A stretch of DNA of 64,000 bases, from NCBI GenBank assembly GCA_025201345.1, contig JAIXMG010000014.1, positions 496,001 to 560,000 of the forward strand, written 5' to 3'. Of this stretch, positions 1 through 11,307 are shown piece after piece. The position numbers and the translations under genes were made by a program. The notes under the pieces are model-generated. The model was not told where the DNA came from and did not search any database. It was given only the letters and a program-made list of their open reading frames with translations. Each line of letters opens with the position of its first letter. The first letter of the stretch is position 1. This DNA comes from Thamnidium elegans (Eukaryota > Mucoromycota > Mucoromycetes > Mucorales > Mucoraceae).

Positions 1-1710
1 GGTGTTTATTCTACAACATATCTATACTACTGAGCCACTCCTCAGCCTAATAATAATAATAATAAAAAAATAAGTGTTCCGATAATTTACCTATTTAGGA
101 ATACAAAAGCTATTGGTTTTCTAATCCGTTTGTGTATCTGATTTTTATAAAACAGTGTAGCGTGAGCTCAGAAACTGTAGTGCGCCCTTGAAAATTACAA
201 ATCGTTTAATTTTAATTGGTCTTTTGTGTTTAAACCACCTTTTTGCTATCGAGCCATCAAATATATATATATATATATTTGATAATTAAAAAGGAAAAGG
301 GGGCTTATTTTTCAAACAAGTACTACAGCATGTTTTATGCAAATTATTATCTATAAAATAAACTGTCATCGCACAAGTAGAATTTCAGCAATTACTGAAC
401 GTGTATTACCATAGTTATAAATAATGCCAAGAAAATATCTGTAAGCTCTCAAGCCGTTGCAACGTTTTGTCAGATCAAAGTACTTGTAATCACCAAGGTT
501 ACGTTTCTATGACTACTAAGCTGCTACTACTGCTACTAAAAGAGAAAAAATGAGATGTATTTGCAAGTATGCTGGTAGAGTGAACCCTTCTTTCCGGGTC
601 GCTTATAGCATGATATATATATCTGTTCCACCAAACAATATTATACTTTCCCTAAAGTATAACAAATCCGAGAGCCCCCCTTTTTTTACATTTTTTTTTT
701 AATTTCCCGTTTATGCAGGTACCCCTTAATCTTTTTTATCAATGTAATAACAACAACAGAAAATAAAGCCTCGGGGAACTGTCCCGACTTTTAGGGATCT
801 CCTTCTGCGTTTAATTTGGTGTAGAAAACAACTTTTTGCTTTTCAAAAATAAACTTTAAACTTGGATTTTTGATATAATACGACTCAGTACTAAGTAAAG
901 AGTCTTGTTAATTTGTATTTATCTCTTTTTGTTATCATAAATAAATGCACGTATAATAAATAATATCCTGTACGCTTACTCTGATCCATCAATTCACTTA
1001 TCTCTCACCTTACTCTTCTACACCTACATTAAATACAATATTTTGGTGTACACAAACGTATACATTTTCCTGTAATATATTCTTATAGTGTTACTATAAA
1101 ATAAAAAAAAACGAGAGCCATTGTGGTGAATAATACCTATTTGGCAACAATATGTGTATATATATAAAAGAAGGGGTTTTCATCCCCTAAATAGCGGAAT
1201 ATTTTTTTCTTGCAAGCATAAATTAGAAAAGTTACTACAATGGTAATATAAAAAGATAAAAATAGCTGCGGTACAATTTCAGTTTTTATTATTTTTAGCT
1301 TATGTTTCATTTATTGGGATACCTTTGAGGTATTTTTTTTTTTTTTTTGATAGTTTTTCATTTTTCACGTGTATATAATAGATATAAAGCCACATTACGT
1401 TTTTTATTATTTGCTACTCAGCCACATCACTGTTTCTATTATAATTCCAAGTATAACGATAATGTACCACAAGATAACTCATACTATTCTCGATATAATA
1501 TGCTGATTATCTTAAATAAAAAGACAAAATGTAAATGCAATACTGGGAACTGCATGGCTTAGTTGTGGCTAAGTCCCGAAGCTTATGTACATTAAAAAAA
1601 AAAAAGAAGGTAAAAACATATATTATATTCGAATACGTAAGATCTTCAATACAGCTTAAATAACCCCTGCCCACAAAAGCTATAAACTTTACTCGATCCT
1701 CAAAAGGAGA
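1..1710. other. Gene-free AT-rich DNA
   Basis: No convincing coding exon is visible on either strand. The stretch holds a short TA microsatellite near 262-278, several T and A homopolymers, and a small hairpin-like sequence near 771-787 (TCGGG...CCCGA). Open frames here are short and AT-rich with no recognisable domain. Confidence 0.6.
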
Positions 1711-1812
1711 ATACTATAGTTGTCGAAGCGAAGGAAGAAGAAGTGGTACAAGCGCTTTGTTTTCAGATAATAATAATATAATAATAATAATCCCTTTTTC
1801 CCCAGGTCTTTC
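1711..1812. repeat. Left inverted terminal repeat of the DIRS-type element
   Basis: The reverse complement of 4515-4634 matches this stretch through several blocks: a start like CTATAGTTGTCGAAGCG, then GAAGAAGTGGTACAAG, a TTTTCAGATAATAATA block, and a final CCCTTTTTCCCCAG block. The right copy contains about 15 extra bases in the middle. Confidence 0.75.
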
Positions 1813-3098
1813 AAGCAAGCTAATTATATAATTCAATTTTTTTTTTTTTTTTTTTTTTTTGGTGGGGTAAATGAACTAACATTTCGCCTTCGACAGCTTT
1901 CGATCAAGACATGTTCAAAAATGCTGGCAAGATAAACGACTTGTAGTAGTAGTGTAAATTATTTCGTTCGTCATAAAAAAAAGGATATATTTTACTTCGA
2001 TAGTGATTTGCAATTTATCACGAGATAGACTTATTATAAAAAAATCAGTATATGTACAATAAAATAGAATTACATCTTTATTATTTACCATATTTTATAG
2101 AACCAGTAGTGCAGTCTTTTTTTTTTACTGTTGTAATTAACGGTCGTAATATTCATTTAAAAAAGTAAAATAATTATAAAGTAGTTGAATAGAGTGAAAA
2201 AAAAGCTTAATTTATAGTCTTTTATTAAGCGGAACATTACAATATGTCAAATGGTACTTACATAAAAAAAAATATTCAGTGATTAAGCGCAAGTATTTTT
2301 TTTTTCAATTTCCAGTGATTTTTTTTTCTCCTGCTTAAAATTAGCGCTGGTGCTTCCTCAAGCATTCCAGTGCTGAACATTTAGCGCCTTTTCGCTATGG
2401 TGGGACGGGTCTCCAAACGTGTAGAGGGAAAGAATATCAAAGGATACCCAATCAAAAAGATTCGGCTTGTGTGATTTCATACACTGGTTTATCAAACAAT
2501 CCTGGCGACGTTGCCATATTTTTAAAGTATGAAAAATGTTTCCCATATGTTTATTTCATACAAACTTTTGTTGTGTCTTTTATAGGAGCTGTAAAATGAT
2601 CAAATCAATTGTGATGGATCATGACAGCCATATAGAATCACTCAGCAGGTATTCTCTTCTGCATGGGGACAAGAATAAAATTGAGCTATTCAAATCAAGA
2701 TCTGGTTCTGTTCTCATTCCCCAATTTTATTAATCTCATCTTTCCTCCCTTTCCTTGTTTATTACTTTTTCTGTTTTAACTGTAAACTCAAGTTTTAGCT
2801 AAGCGAATGGGACAGAAAGGATTAATGAATATACTGTGGTACTGGAGGGATATGGAGGGAGGAGTGGAATAAGTAGTGTCATAGGGATGGGAAAGAGAAA
2901 GTGCTGGAAAAAGAGAACGATAGAAAAGAGTCATGATAGAATGAGACAGATAAAAGTACCAACTACTTATTAAATTATCTATTAAAATAAAGTAAACTAA
3001 TGAATCACCATATTGCATAATGCGCTAGTCTTGTATCTGTCTAGTTTCTTCAATTTCGAGAAAGGGTTGTTATAGAGCAGGAGACCAACATACTTCGA

Positions 3099-3179
3099 AG
3101 TGTAGACAGCGCATTTCGGAGTGTAGACAGCACATTTATTTGTAGACAGCACGTTTCAGAGTGTAAGCAGCATGATATG
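3099..3179. repeat. Four-copy minisatellite, about 20-bp unit
   Basis: Four imperfect tandem units share the core GTGTAGACAGC followed by a T-rich half: they begin at about 3099, 3120, 3140 and 3160. The array lies inside the DIRS-type element, downstream of its RNase H remnant. Confidence 0.7.
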
Positions 3180-3206
3180 CTGTTACATATGTGTCCTATA
3201 ATTTCG

Positions 3207-3940
3207 TTAAAAATCAAAAATAAGATGGTTTTTATTAATTTGCAAAAGGAAAGTTATTTTATATGAGGCAAACGGGACCTCCTGGTAACTCCAGTTTACC
3301 AGTAGTTGGTTATTGTGATGTGCTGCAAACGCATCGACTTTCATAATATTCCCCAAAAGTTCAGTATTAGTTGGAACATCTTTCGGGAAATCGTTGATTC
3401 GTACATCGGTTTTTTTGACCGGCTCAGCTGATCTGCTTTCACATTCTGGATTCCCGGTATATGTTGATATTGAACTGTTAATTGGTGAAGGTTGCAAATA
3501 TCTTGAATTTTTACTGTTAGATCTTGCAATGTAAATGAAGCTGTTCCTCCTGCTTTTGTTACATCTTTCAACGCTGTCATGTTGTCACTGTATATCTTCA
3601 TGATAAGATTGTTTACCTTTCTGGCATGAATCAAAATTACATAATATATTGTTTTCAATTCTCGAACATTTATTGAATCGTTTTTTTTCTTCGTTTGACC
3701 AAAACCCTGCTGTTCGTACTAAGCTGGATGCTACTCCCCATCCTGTGTCTGACGCATCAACGCATATTATTTTAGATGGTTCCTCTACCATTAGTTTGTG
3801 AATGGACAATCCGTTCTTCTGAATTAAGAACTTTTTCTACAATTGAATCTCTTCTTTCGCTTCCTTGGATAAATAGCACGCCTTGTCCCACTGTTGTTGG
3901 TTTAAGCATAAGGTTTTGGCTAAGTCTCTCTGCATGTGAC
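3207..3940 (-). pseudogene. Broken RT-connection/RNase H region of the DIRS-type element
   Basis: Minus-strand frames show, in order, a connection segment (pattern WDKACYLSKEAKEE), an RNase H start with the first catalytic Asp (ICVDASDTGWG), a second part with SDNMTALK, the HIPGIQNVKADQLSR block, and a downstream VDAFAAHHNNQL segment. This order is typical of RNase H in DIRS and related retroelements, where it degrades the RNA template during reverse transcription. The parts lie in different frames: one shift falls near 3650 and another near 3350-3360, and a stop interrupts the connection segment. The RT palm expected upstream is missing. I treat it as a dead remnant. Confidence 0.7.
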
Positions 3941-4067
3941 GAACATTGATATGTACCAGCTATATATCTAATCTTTTGATTACTATTTAAGATCTACTTC
4001 GGATCTTATTTGACAAACTTAATTATTTACCCTGTGTAATAATTAAGATTCCTGCTAAAGTATTTAA

Positions 4068-4493
4068 TTAGAATATTTGTGGTACACCAGGAAAATCACC
4101 ATTTCCCCTTTTACACAAACGTCGCTGCTCTCGCTTGAACTCTCGTATTTTCAGTAAATTTGTAGATTTGATTGACGAGTTGTAGAGAATCGACTTTCCA
4201 TTGTTTAAGTTGAGAGATGAAGTTTGGGTTTGTTGTTTCAGAAGTGTTCCATTCCTCATTGTTGTACTTGGGAATCGTTCATTTAAATTTTTGTAATGCT
4301 TTTTGAAGCTCATGTTGGTTGTAGCTTTCCAGTTCGGCGTAAATTTCTTCAGGTAGTTGAGCTCCTCTATATCTTTGTTCACTTCTTCTGTTTGTGATTC
4401 TCTGACTCTTTTTGTAACTGCTTCGACGATAGCGTCGACTTGTTCCCTAGTAAAAACTTGTTCGACGTTTTCACTAATGGGTTGAACACTCAT
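4068..4493 (-). CDS. Gag-like ORF of the DIRS-type element, 141 aa
   Basis: This ORF starts 22 bp inside the right inverted repeat, the position of ORF1/gag in DIRS elements. The product is hydrophilic, with an acidic N-terminal part (EQVDAIVEAVTKRV, then ESQTEEVNKDIEEL), a central WKATTNMSFKKHYKNLNERF segment, and a very basic C-terminus (KREQRRLCKRG). There is no zinc knuckle. It probably ends early where the internal deletion joins gag to the RT-connection region. Structural role in an RNA-binding particle is inferred from position and charge only; no family was recognised by sequence. Confidence 0.45.
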   Translation of the reverse strand: MSVQPISENVEQVFTREQVDAIVEAVTKRVRESQTEEVNKDIEELNYLKKFTPNWKATTNMSFKKHYKNLNERFPSTTMRNGTLLKQQTQTSSLNLNNGKSILYNSSIKSTNLLKIREFKREQRRLCKRGNGDFPGVPQIF

Positions 4494-4514
4494 CGTTATC
4501 CATGGTGCGCGGCT

Positions 4515-4634
4515 TAGAAAGATCTGGGGAAAAAGGGATTATTATGATTTTTATTATTATATTATTATCTGAAAATAAAGCGCGGCTCGGAAATCTTGTA
4601 CCACTTCTTCCTTCGCTTCGGCAATTATAGTAAT
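4515..4634. repeat. Right inverted terminal repeat of the DIRS-type element
   Basis: This is an inverted match to 1711-1812. It sits between the gag-like start codon (4493, minus strand) and the glycosyltransferase start codon (4697, plus strand), so it could supply sequence to the promoter or leader of both. Confidence 0.75.
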
Positions 4635-4696
4635 AAGGGCTGAAATTAGATTTTTCTATTTTAAAAAAACTGCTTTCTTTTTTTTACTAAAGAAAA

Positions 4697-7663
4697 ATGT
4701 CAATAGATGAAGATGACTTGGAAAGGGCTGGAACCCGTTCAAGGAGACAACTTTCAAACTCGAGACAGTACTCTGTTTATCCACCAGAAAATCCTTTACA
4801 CGATATTAAAAAATCGAATTCATTCAATAAAAGACCTCGATCAGTCATTTTAATATCCATTACCATCCTTATATTATTCATCTTGTTTTTGGCAAATACA
4901 TCTCAACCAAATACAACAAAATCATCAACTGAAAAGACATCTACATTTGAAGAAACGACTGAATTTAAAGAATCGAAACAACTGACTGATTATGCGTTAC
5001 TAAATAAACTTTTTAATGAAAAAAGCGGTAATTCTACACTTTTTTTTTATATATATTCTTTAATGTCGAACTCTTATTGATTTTTTTCTTTTTTTTTTTA
5101 AAAAAAAAAAGGTGCTGTTTCTTCATCTCGTGTCGATGTTAATAATCTAGATGCCATAAACCCTGGTCAAAATTCTTTTGTTCATCAACTTTCAAAGGGT
5201 ACTGTTTTGGGTCACACATTTGATGAATTACGTAGACTTACCAATAGCGTATCTTTACCTACAACTTTACCTGCTAAGCAACATCGTCGAGTTCCTGTAA
5301 CGGCGATCATTCATACCAAAACTGTAACACAATTATATATTCAAGTTCAATCTGTGTTAACTCAGACAGCTTTACCTGAACATATCTGGATTCTTTGTGA
5401 CACAAATCAAAAAGCTGAAGTAGATGCACGGATTATGACGCTAGATAGAAGAAGAGTTACAGTAATGGCAAGGGATCGCATAGATAGTATTCCTCACAAG
5501 TGGTTACAGGCCATGGGACATATTTCAACTGATTTTGTTTGGTTGATTGATCAAGATATTGTGCCGGGAAAGAGATACCTGGAAAACTTGTTAAAGCTAT
5601 CTTTAACAAAACAATACAAGTCAGCTTTATTAGGTACTGAAGCTGCTGTGTTAAATACAGAGTATAAGGATAGAATTGAATGTATACCTACTTCTATGAA
5701 TTCGGGTAGTAGACAGATGAAGAGTCAAGTTGTAGATATGATTAATGATAGCTGGTTACTTCATCGTTCTTGGGTTCCGTTTATTTTAGAAGAAATCGAG
5801 AAAAGGAATATCTCACTTGAACCGTTGACTGGTTTATTTATAAGTCGAATTCTTTATATGAATGCTGGCATTCCCTCTATCGCGTTACCAACAGACCCCA
5901 TCGAACGTGCCTATTGGGGAGACGTTCGTTTACAAAAATCAAAGAAATCAGAAACTTGTAAAGAAATTGAAAGATTTATAAAAAATCAAGATATGAAATC
6001 TTTACCGATATACGATAACTTGTTTTATCGCAACAATGGATATAGAACATCATCAACAGAGACAAAATCAACAACGCCTATTTTTATTTATATGGATTCA
6101 ATGCAAGCTTTAGAAAATTTGGCTACACTTGTTTGTAAATTTGAATCTAAAGAGGATGTAGATGTACATGTTGTGGTGGGTGGTATTAGAAAGTTATCTG
6201 ATCTGCAGGTAAAATCTAACCTTCCACATTTATGCGATAAATCCATTATAAATGTTATTGTTCATGATATCAGTGTACTGCACACATCTTCAAGTTGGGA
6301 AGCCGTCAATAATTTACTTCATAGACTGGCAAGAATCATGTCTGTTATTCAACCCAAAATCTTGATTCATAATATAGATAAAGAAAATGCGTTTTATTCA
6401 AGTATACAATCGGCAAGTAAAATTTCAGATGTAACTACTATTTATTTACCTGTGGATGATATACCTCATGCTCTTTGGATAACTGAATTACCTATTGATA
6501 CACTCTCAAGTAAGTAGTATTTTATCAACTAAAAAAAATAAAGGGGGTAAAGCTAACGTTAACTAGAATGGAACACCTTTTCTATAAAGATTTTGATCAA
6601 CACAGATAAAAAACCTCATGCATTAGCACGATTATTGAATTCAGCTACCAACGCACATTATTTGGGTGATGATGTCGAATTGTCAATACTTATGGATCAT
6701 TCAACAGATCAAGTAACGCAGACTTTTGTTACTAATTTCAATTGGAAAAGGGGAACAAAAAATGTACGCCATCGTATAGCACAAGCTAGTAAATCACATT
6801 TATTTGCAGAAGCATGGTATCCTGCCAGTAATGACGAGTATGGAATCGTTTTGAGTAATGATGTTGAATTGTCAAAATATTATTATATATGGGCAAAATA
6901 TACCATTTTAAAATATAGATATGTAGAGGCCGAAAAGACAATGAATATGTTTGGTATTAGTTTATATAGACCTCCTTTAGTTGAAACAGATCCGTCTGGT
7001 AGATACCCTTTTAACCCTAACCAAATATTAACAAACGCTGGCTACGCTGAAAAGATAGATCAACCTTTTTTGATGCAATGGCCTAGTTACTCCGGCGCAA
7101 TATTCTTTCCTGAACATTGGAGAGAGTTTCACGATTACATCACTACTAGAACTGCAGATACTTACGGATTTAATATGCAAGATGTAACTGTACCACTTCT
7201 AAGGTCAAATGAATGGGTTAAATCATGGAGAAGATATTTTGAAGAATTAATTTATTTGAGATCTTATACAATGTTATATCCAAACTTTAAAAAGGGCTTA
7301 TCAACTCAACATGTGGAATTAAGAAAAAAGACTATGCGTGAAGAATTTGAAAATGCAATTTCAATCTATAATGTACCTCTGATGGACGAAATAGATGAAA
7401 TAAGTACTTTAAAGTTACCATCATTTGACGATTTACCTTTACTTGATATTTGGGGTCAAGTAACAAACCACCAAGAGTTAAAAGACAGAGGGTTGGAATT
7501 GCATGATGAAATTTCATCATGTCCAGCACAGCTTGAAGAAGAAAACCAATACGATCCGACTGATTTATTATGTCCGTTCGCTAGAATTGTAACCTTATCT
7601 GTAAATGATGAAAATGATCCATTACCCGAACTTCCACCTCTTGAAGTCACTGTTTATAATTAA
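4697..7663 (+). CDS. Type II membrane glycosyltransferase, GT-A/GT2-like, 928 aa
   Basis: Three exons: 4697-5027, 5112-6509 and 6606-7663, with phase-1 introns that restore one frame. The start gives a basic cytosolic tail (RSRRQ, KRPRS) followed by one membrane segment at about residues 50-70, as in Golgi glycosyltransferases. A GT-A-like half follows: VPVTAIIHTKTVTQLYIQVQS resembles the nucleotide-binding strand-loop, and WLIDQDIVPGKRYLENLL carries a DxD-type DQD. The second half repeats a GT-like pattern (ELSILMD, then GIVLSNDVELSKYYYIWAKY, SGAIFFPEHWREFHDYI), recalling GT2-like enzymes with a C-terminal acceptor region. It probably adds sugars to cell-wall or secretory glycans; donor and acceptor cannot be told. 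The start codon lies about 60 bp from a retrotransposon end. Confidence 0.75.
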
Positions 7664-7762
7664 TTCAAATATTTTTATTCGTTCGAATTATCCAAGCTCA
7701 GAATAAAATAACTTAGACTTGTTTTTTTTTTTCTTTCTTTCTTTTTTATATACAATTAAACT

Positions 7763-9717
7763 ATGCCAACTGAATCTATTAAGTCAAATAATGATGATAG
7801 TAATAAAAGAAGATCAAGTAATAAGTTTGCTTTAGCTACAGATAAATTTACACACTCACTTCGTCGAGACCTGTTACTTTCTAATTTTGATAAAAATATG
7901 ACAGTAGAAAAGGCTCGATTTGAACCTACTGATGAAACCATTGTAACTCAAGTTGCCCCGGCAACAAACTATACCAAACATTCTTTAACTCCCAAAATCG
8001 ACATTACACCCGCTGAACATCTTGTACATGACAATACCGAATTAACTTCCTCTCCGCCCTCTGAAATGACGTATGCACTGACCATGTCTCCTTCTGCTCC
8101 AACGCTATCAAGTACTTTTAACAATAATGTTTTGCTAAATACTGTTCCGTTAACAGCTAGTCAAAGTGAAAGAAGAAGAATTAATCCTAGAAATGAGGTA
8201 ATAAATACATAATTTGACATAAATACCGAAAAAAGACAGCGGTCCCCAAAAGATGTATTTTTTTAAAAAGCCATAACTGTTTGTAGGCTCAAAATTGTAG
8301 TACAAGTCGTAAAAAACACAATAATAAAAAACAAACAAAACCAATTATGCATGGGACTGCAAGTCCTGCCGAAGTGTTTCATAGAAATTTGGTTGACGCT
8401 GTATCAAATGTAGAAGGTAATAAAAAACATAATATTTATAAAAACTATTCATTTATTTATTTTAAAATTAGATTCGGATGAAAATGAACATTATGTTTAT
8501 CCATATAGTGGTAACGAATCTTGTAATTATTTATCAGACATGTCAAGTTCTGGTATGCATAGACCATTATCAGTTCGATCTACTCCTGGGTCCTTATTAT
8601 ATGAATCAAAGAGAAGAAATGGTGGTCTTGGTGAATGGTTAAAACAAGCTTTTTACCTTAAAAATTCTCAGCAACATTCACAAAATATTCCTACGCTTGA
8701 AGAAGAAGAAGATGAAGATGAGTGGTCAGGTAGCGAGTACAGTAGAAGACCAAAGCTTAGAAATAATGTAAAAGACTATCAATCACCTCAAAAACCTAAT
8801 AAATCTAGTATATTAACTAGATGGCATGATAGTTTTAATAAATCTATCTCTTCAGATAAAAACAAAGCAAGAAGAGTTTATCCAACACAAAATAATACTT
8901 TATATCAACCGCATTATTATGGAAATTTAAATGAAAGGGCTCATAGTACATGTGGATATACAAGCGATGAAGAAGATGCCCCTTTATTACCTAGAAGGCA
9001 AAAAAGAGCGCCTCGAAACAGAAAAAACTGGTATGTAAACTTAATTTGTATACAATAATAACTAAAAAAAATTAAAACCCTTCCTACTTCTATAGTAAAA
9101 ACATGTGTCGCAATTCAATCTTTTCTATACTCTCAACTATAATTATCCTCTTTTTATTTATTTTAAACAGAGCTCAACCATTGACAGCTCTTACGGTAGA
9201 TATTGGTAGAGTCCTTGCCACAGACAAGGAGTTAATCTTTGATTTAAAAGTACAAGCAGAAAACTGGAACTGGTGGACAGTTCGTGTTACTGATGCAGAT
9301 ATAAGTATATTTGCATTTAGTCAGATTGTACCCACCAATATAAATAATAATACTGTCAATGCGACGGATGTAGAAGGTGTAGGACCGGCAGAATATTTGG
9401 GCACGTTGGTACGTCTAGATGAACCTTTATCCATACAATCCAATGTGTTTGACAAAAGTTCGAAAGAAGTTATAAGTCAAATTCGAATTAAATCACCTGG
9501 TGCAGATATCAGTGGGAATGAAAGATGGTAAGTTTTTTTTTCTTGGGTTTTAAAAACAGAATATAGTTTGACAAATAAAACTCATTCCATAAATGTTTCT
9601 CAAAGGTCTCGTATGATTCGGTATCCATATGGACTTGTTGTACGAGGAGTTCTTAAATACAGACCTGTGTATTCTGTGCGATATATTACTATAGACTTTT
9701 TAAAGCGAATCTATTAA
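7763..9717 (+). CDS. VAC7: Vac7-like vacuolar membrane protein, 555 aa
   Basis: Five exons: 7763-8197, 8287-8416, 8472-9030, 9096-9527 and 9606-9717; all junctions keep frame with GT-AG introns. The first ~375 residues are disordered and rich in Ser, Asn and charged residues (acidic EEEEDEDEW, basic RRQKRAPRNRKN). One membrane helix follows at about 381-400 (IFSILSTIIILFLFIL), then ~155 lumenal residues ending in RYPYGLVVRGVLKYRP. This layout and the lumenal YPY.L.V.G.L.Y signature match fungal Vac7, which stimulates the Fab1 lipid kinase making PI(3,5)P2 on the vacuole. The lumenal domain of Vac7 is placed in the LEA-2/TMEM106B superfamily, shared with Tag1-type proteins such as those encoded downstream. 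The family call rests on the C-terminal part; the N-terminus is too variable to help. Confidence 0.75.
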
Positions 9718-10159
9718 ATATTTACCATTTTAAATACAAATTTATCAGCTTATTCAAGCAACTACTAAATATCGAGAATTTCTATATAATTAAGTTGAGT
9801 GACGGTATAGTATAAAGCCTTGCAACAGTTTTTTTTTTTTCTTAGCATTTTATGAATTATCTTTCGGTAACCGACCTCTTACTTTTTGTAAACCGATAGA
9901 ATTCATCCCTACATCCGCAATCAATTGTAATTTCCAACATAACTCAAATAGACTCAACTACTGGCATTTGCATCCTTTGACACAGATAAAACAAACATCT
10001 AAATAGGTTAAAGCCAAAGTAAAGATTTTCTCACGCTATTAACTTGTGTGCGTAACAATAGTAGTGTAGGACTGCCTTTTTGACAATTTTAAACTTGCCC
10101 TAAAAAAAATAAAAAATTTAACCTCTTTTTACTTTATATCTTTCTTTTTTAAATAAAAA
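9718..10159. other. Intergenic DNA upstream of the reductase gene
   Basis: This is AT-rich and contains no exon I can support. It holds the 3' flank of the Vac7-like gene and the presumed promoter of the reductase. No clear TATA element stands out from the background. Confidence 0.5.
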
Positions 10160-11307
10160 ATGAGTAAACTTGTTGTATATGGTGGTGCCGGTGGTTTAGG
10201 TCGTGTTCTTGTTCAACATTTCAAATCTAAAGGATATGTAAAGTATATATATATTTTTTTTTTAAAAAAAAAACGAAAGGGGAAATGTTACAATAGAGGG
10301 TATCACAGCTATGTACTCACTATTTTTTCTATAATTATACTAATAGACCGTGATTAATATCGATTTGGTGGAAAATAAAGATGCTGACTTTAACACGTTG
10401 GCAAGTACCTCTGGTTCTCTTTCTGAGCAAGGTCATGCTATCAATGAATCAATCTCTTCTTTATTGGGTACTGAAAAGTTATGTGGTATATTTTGTGTAG
10501 CTGGCGGTTGGGCCGGCGGAAACTCTGGAAGCAAAGGTAACTTTTTTTTTCTTTAGTCCTTTTATATACAAAAATAAAACAAAAAAATAACTGTACTAGA
10601 CTTTTTAAAATCATCTGAGCTTATGATTCATCAAAGTGTAAACTCTTCTTTAATTGCTGCTAACATAGCTTCCAAGCATCTTCAAACGTAAGTGAAATAA
10701 TTAATCGTGATTGTATTACAGTGCTAGTAACTAACTCATTAACATATCAATTCTTATATAATAAATTAGTGGCGGCTTACTTACATTGACAGGTGCTTTA
10801 GCCGCTTTAGATGCTACTCCTGGTATGATTGGCTATGGTATTGCTAAGGCTGCTGTTCACCATCTCGTTAAAGATTTGGCTGCTCCTTCAAGCGGTCTTC
10901 CCGAAGGCTGTAAAGTGACTGCAGTTTTACCGTAAGTTGTGATTGCTAATTTTACAAAAGTTTCTAATTACCCAAAAAAATATATATATATATATGTAGT
11001 GTCACCATCGATACTCCCATGAATAGAAAATTCATGCCTGATGCTGACTTTGACATGTGGACTTCCCCAGCAGAAATTGCAACGTAAGTTCACATTACAT
11101 AATTCCCTCAAAAAAGTTTTTTTTTTTTCTTCTTTTTTTTACTGTAGTAGAAAAAGATATGAGCACCTTTCTAATGTTTCTGTTTTTTTTTTACAAAAAC
11201 CTAGTCAATTGGAAGGATATCTTACAGGTCAATTACCTCTTACCAGCGGTAAACTTGTTAGTGCTGTTACTAATGGTGGTGTCACCAAGTTTGAACAACT
11301 TGAATAA
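10160..11307 (+). CDS. QDPR: Quinonoid dihydropteridine reductase (SDR family), 234 aa
   Basis: Six exons (10160-10237, 10347-10536, 10600-10687, 10770-10931, 11000-11083, 11205-11307) join into one frame of 234 residues, the usual length of the family. The N-terminus has the NAD-binding [13 protein letters not shown] loop. The family-specific CVAGGWAGG, the active-site pair YGIAK, and [21 protein letters not shown] follow. These are hallmark segments of dihydropteridine reductase (EC 1.5.1.34), which uses NADH to recycle quinonoid dihydrobiopterin to tetrahydrobiopterin for aromatic amino-acid hydroxylases. The enzyme is cytosolic and dimeric in studied species. Presence in a fungus suggests a lineage with a pterin-dependent hydroxylase, as reported for Mortierella. 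Intron 1 contains a T10A10 tract at 10254-10273. Confidence 0.92.

Larger units (their letters stand above)
1711..4634 (-). mobile_element. Decayed DIRS-type (tyrosine-recombinase class) retrotransposon with inverted terminal repeats
   Basis: The element reads on the minus strand. Its ends at about 1711-1812 and 4515-4634 are imperfect inverted copies of each other. Just inside the right end lies a gag-like ORF (4068-4493), followed by connection and RNase H sequence (about 3210-3940). DIRS elements are known for inverted terminal repeats and an RT/RNase H resembling that seen here. The element is about 2.9 kb, shorter than full-length DIRS elements (about 5-6 kb). I see no RT catalytic YxDD block and no recognisable tyrosine recombinase, so it appears internally deleted. 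At least two frameshifts interrupt the RNase H region. Class assignment rests on end structure plus RNase H style and is not confirmed by a recombinase. Confidence 0.65.

Noticed and set aside
771..787. Small hairpin TCGGG...CCCGA as a regulatory element
   Set aside because: It is only a 5-bp stem with no neighbouring gene, within chance expectation.
1347..1562. Possible 71-aa gene in the left flank
   Set aside because: It uses a weak start after a T tract, has no domain or splice-linked neighbours, and its composition matches random AT-rich DNA.
2358..3018. Possible tyrosine recombinase of the DIRS-type element in the left half
   Set aside because: Minus-strand frames here show no recognisable recombinase motifs such as the RHxxR and Tyr blocks.
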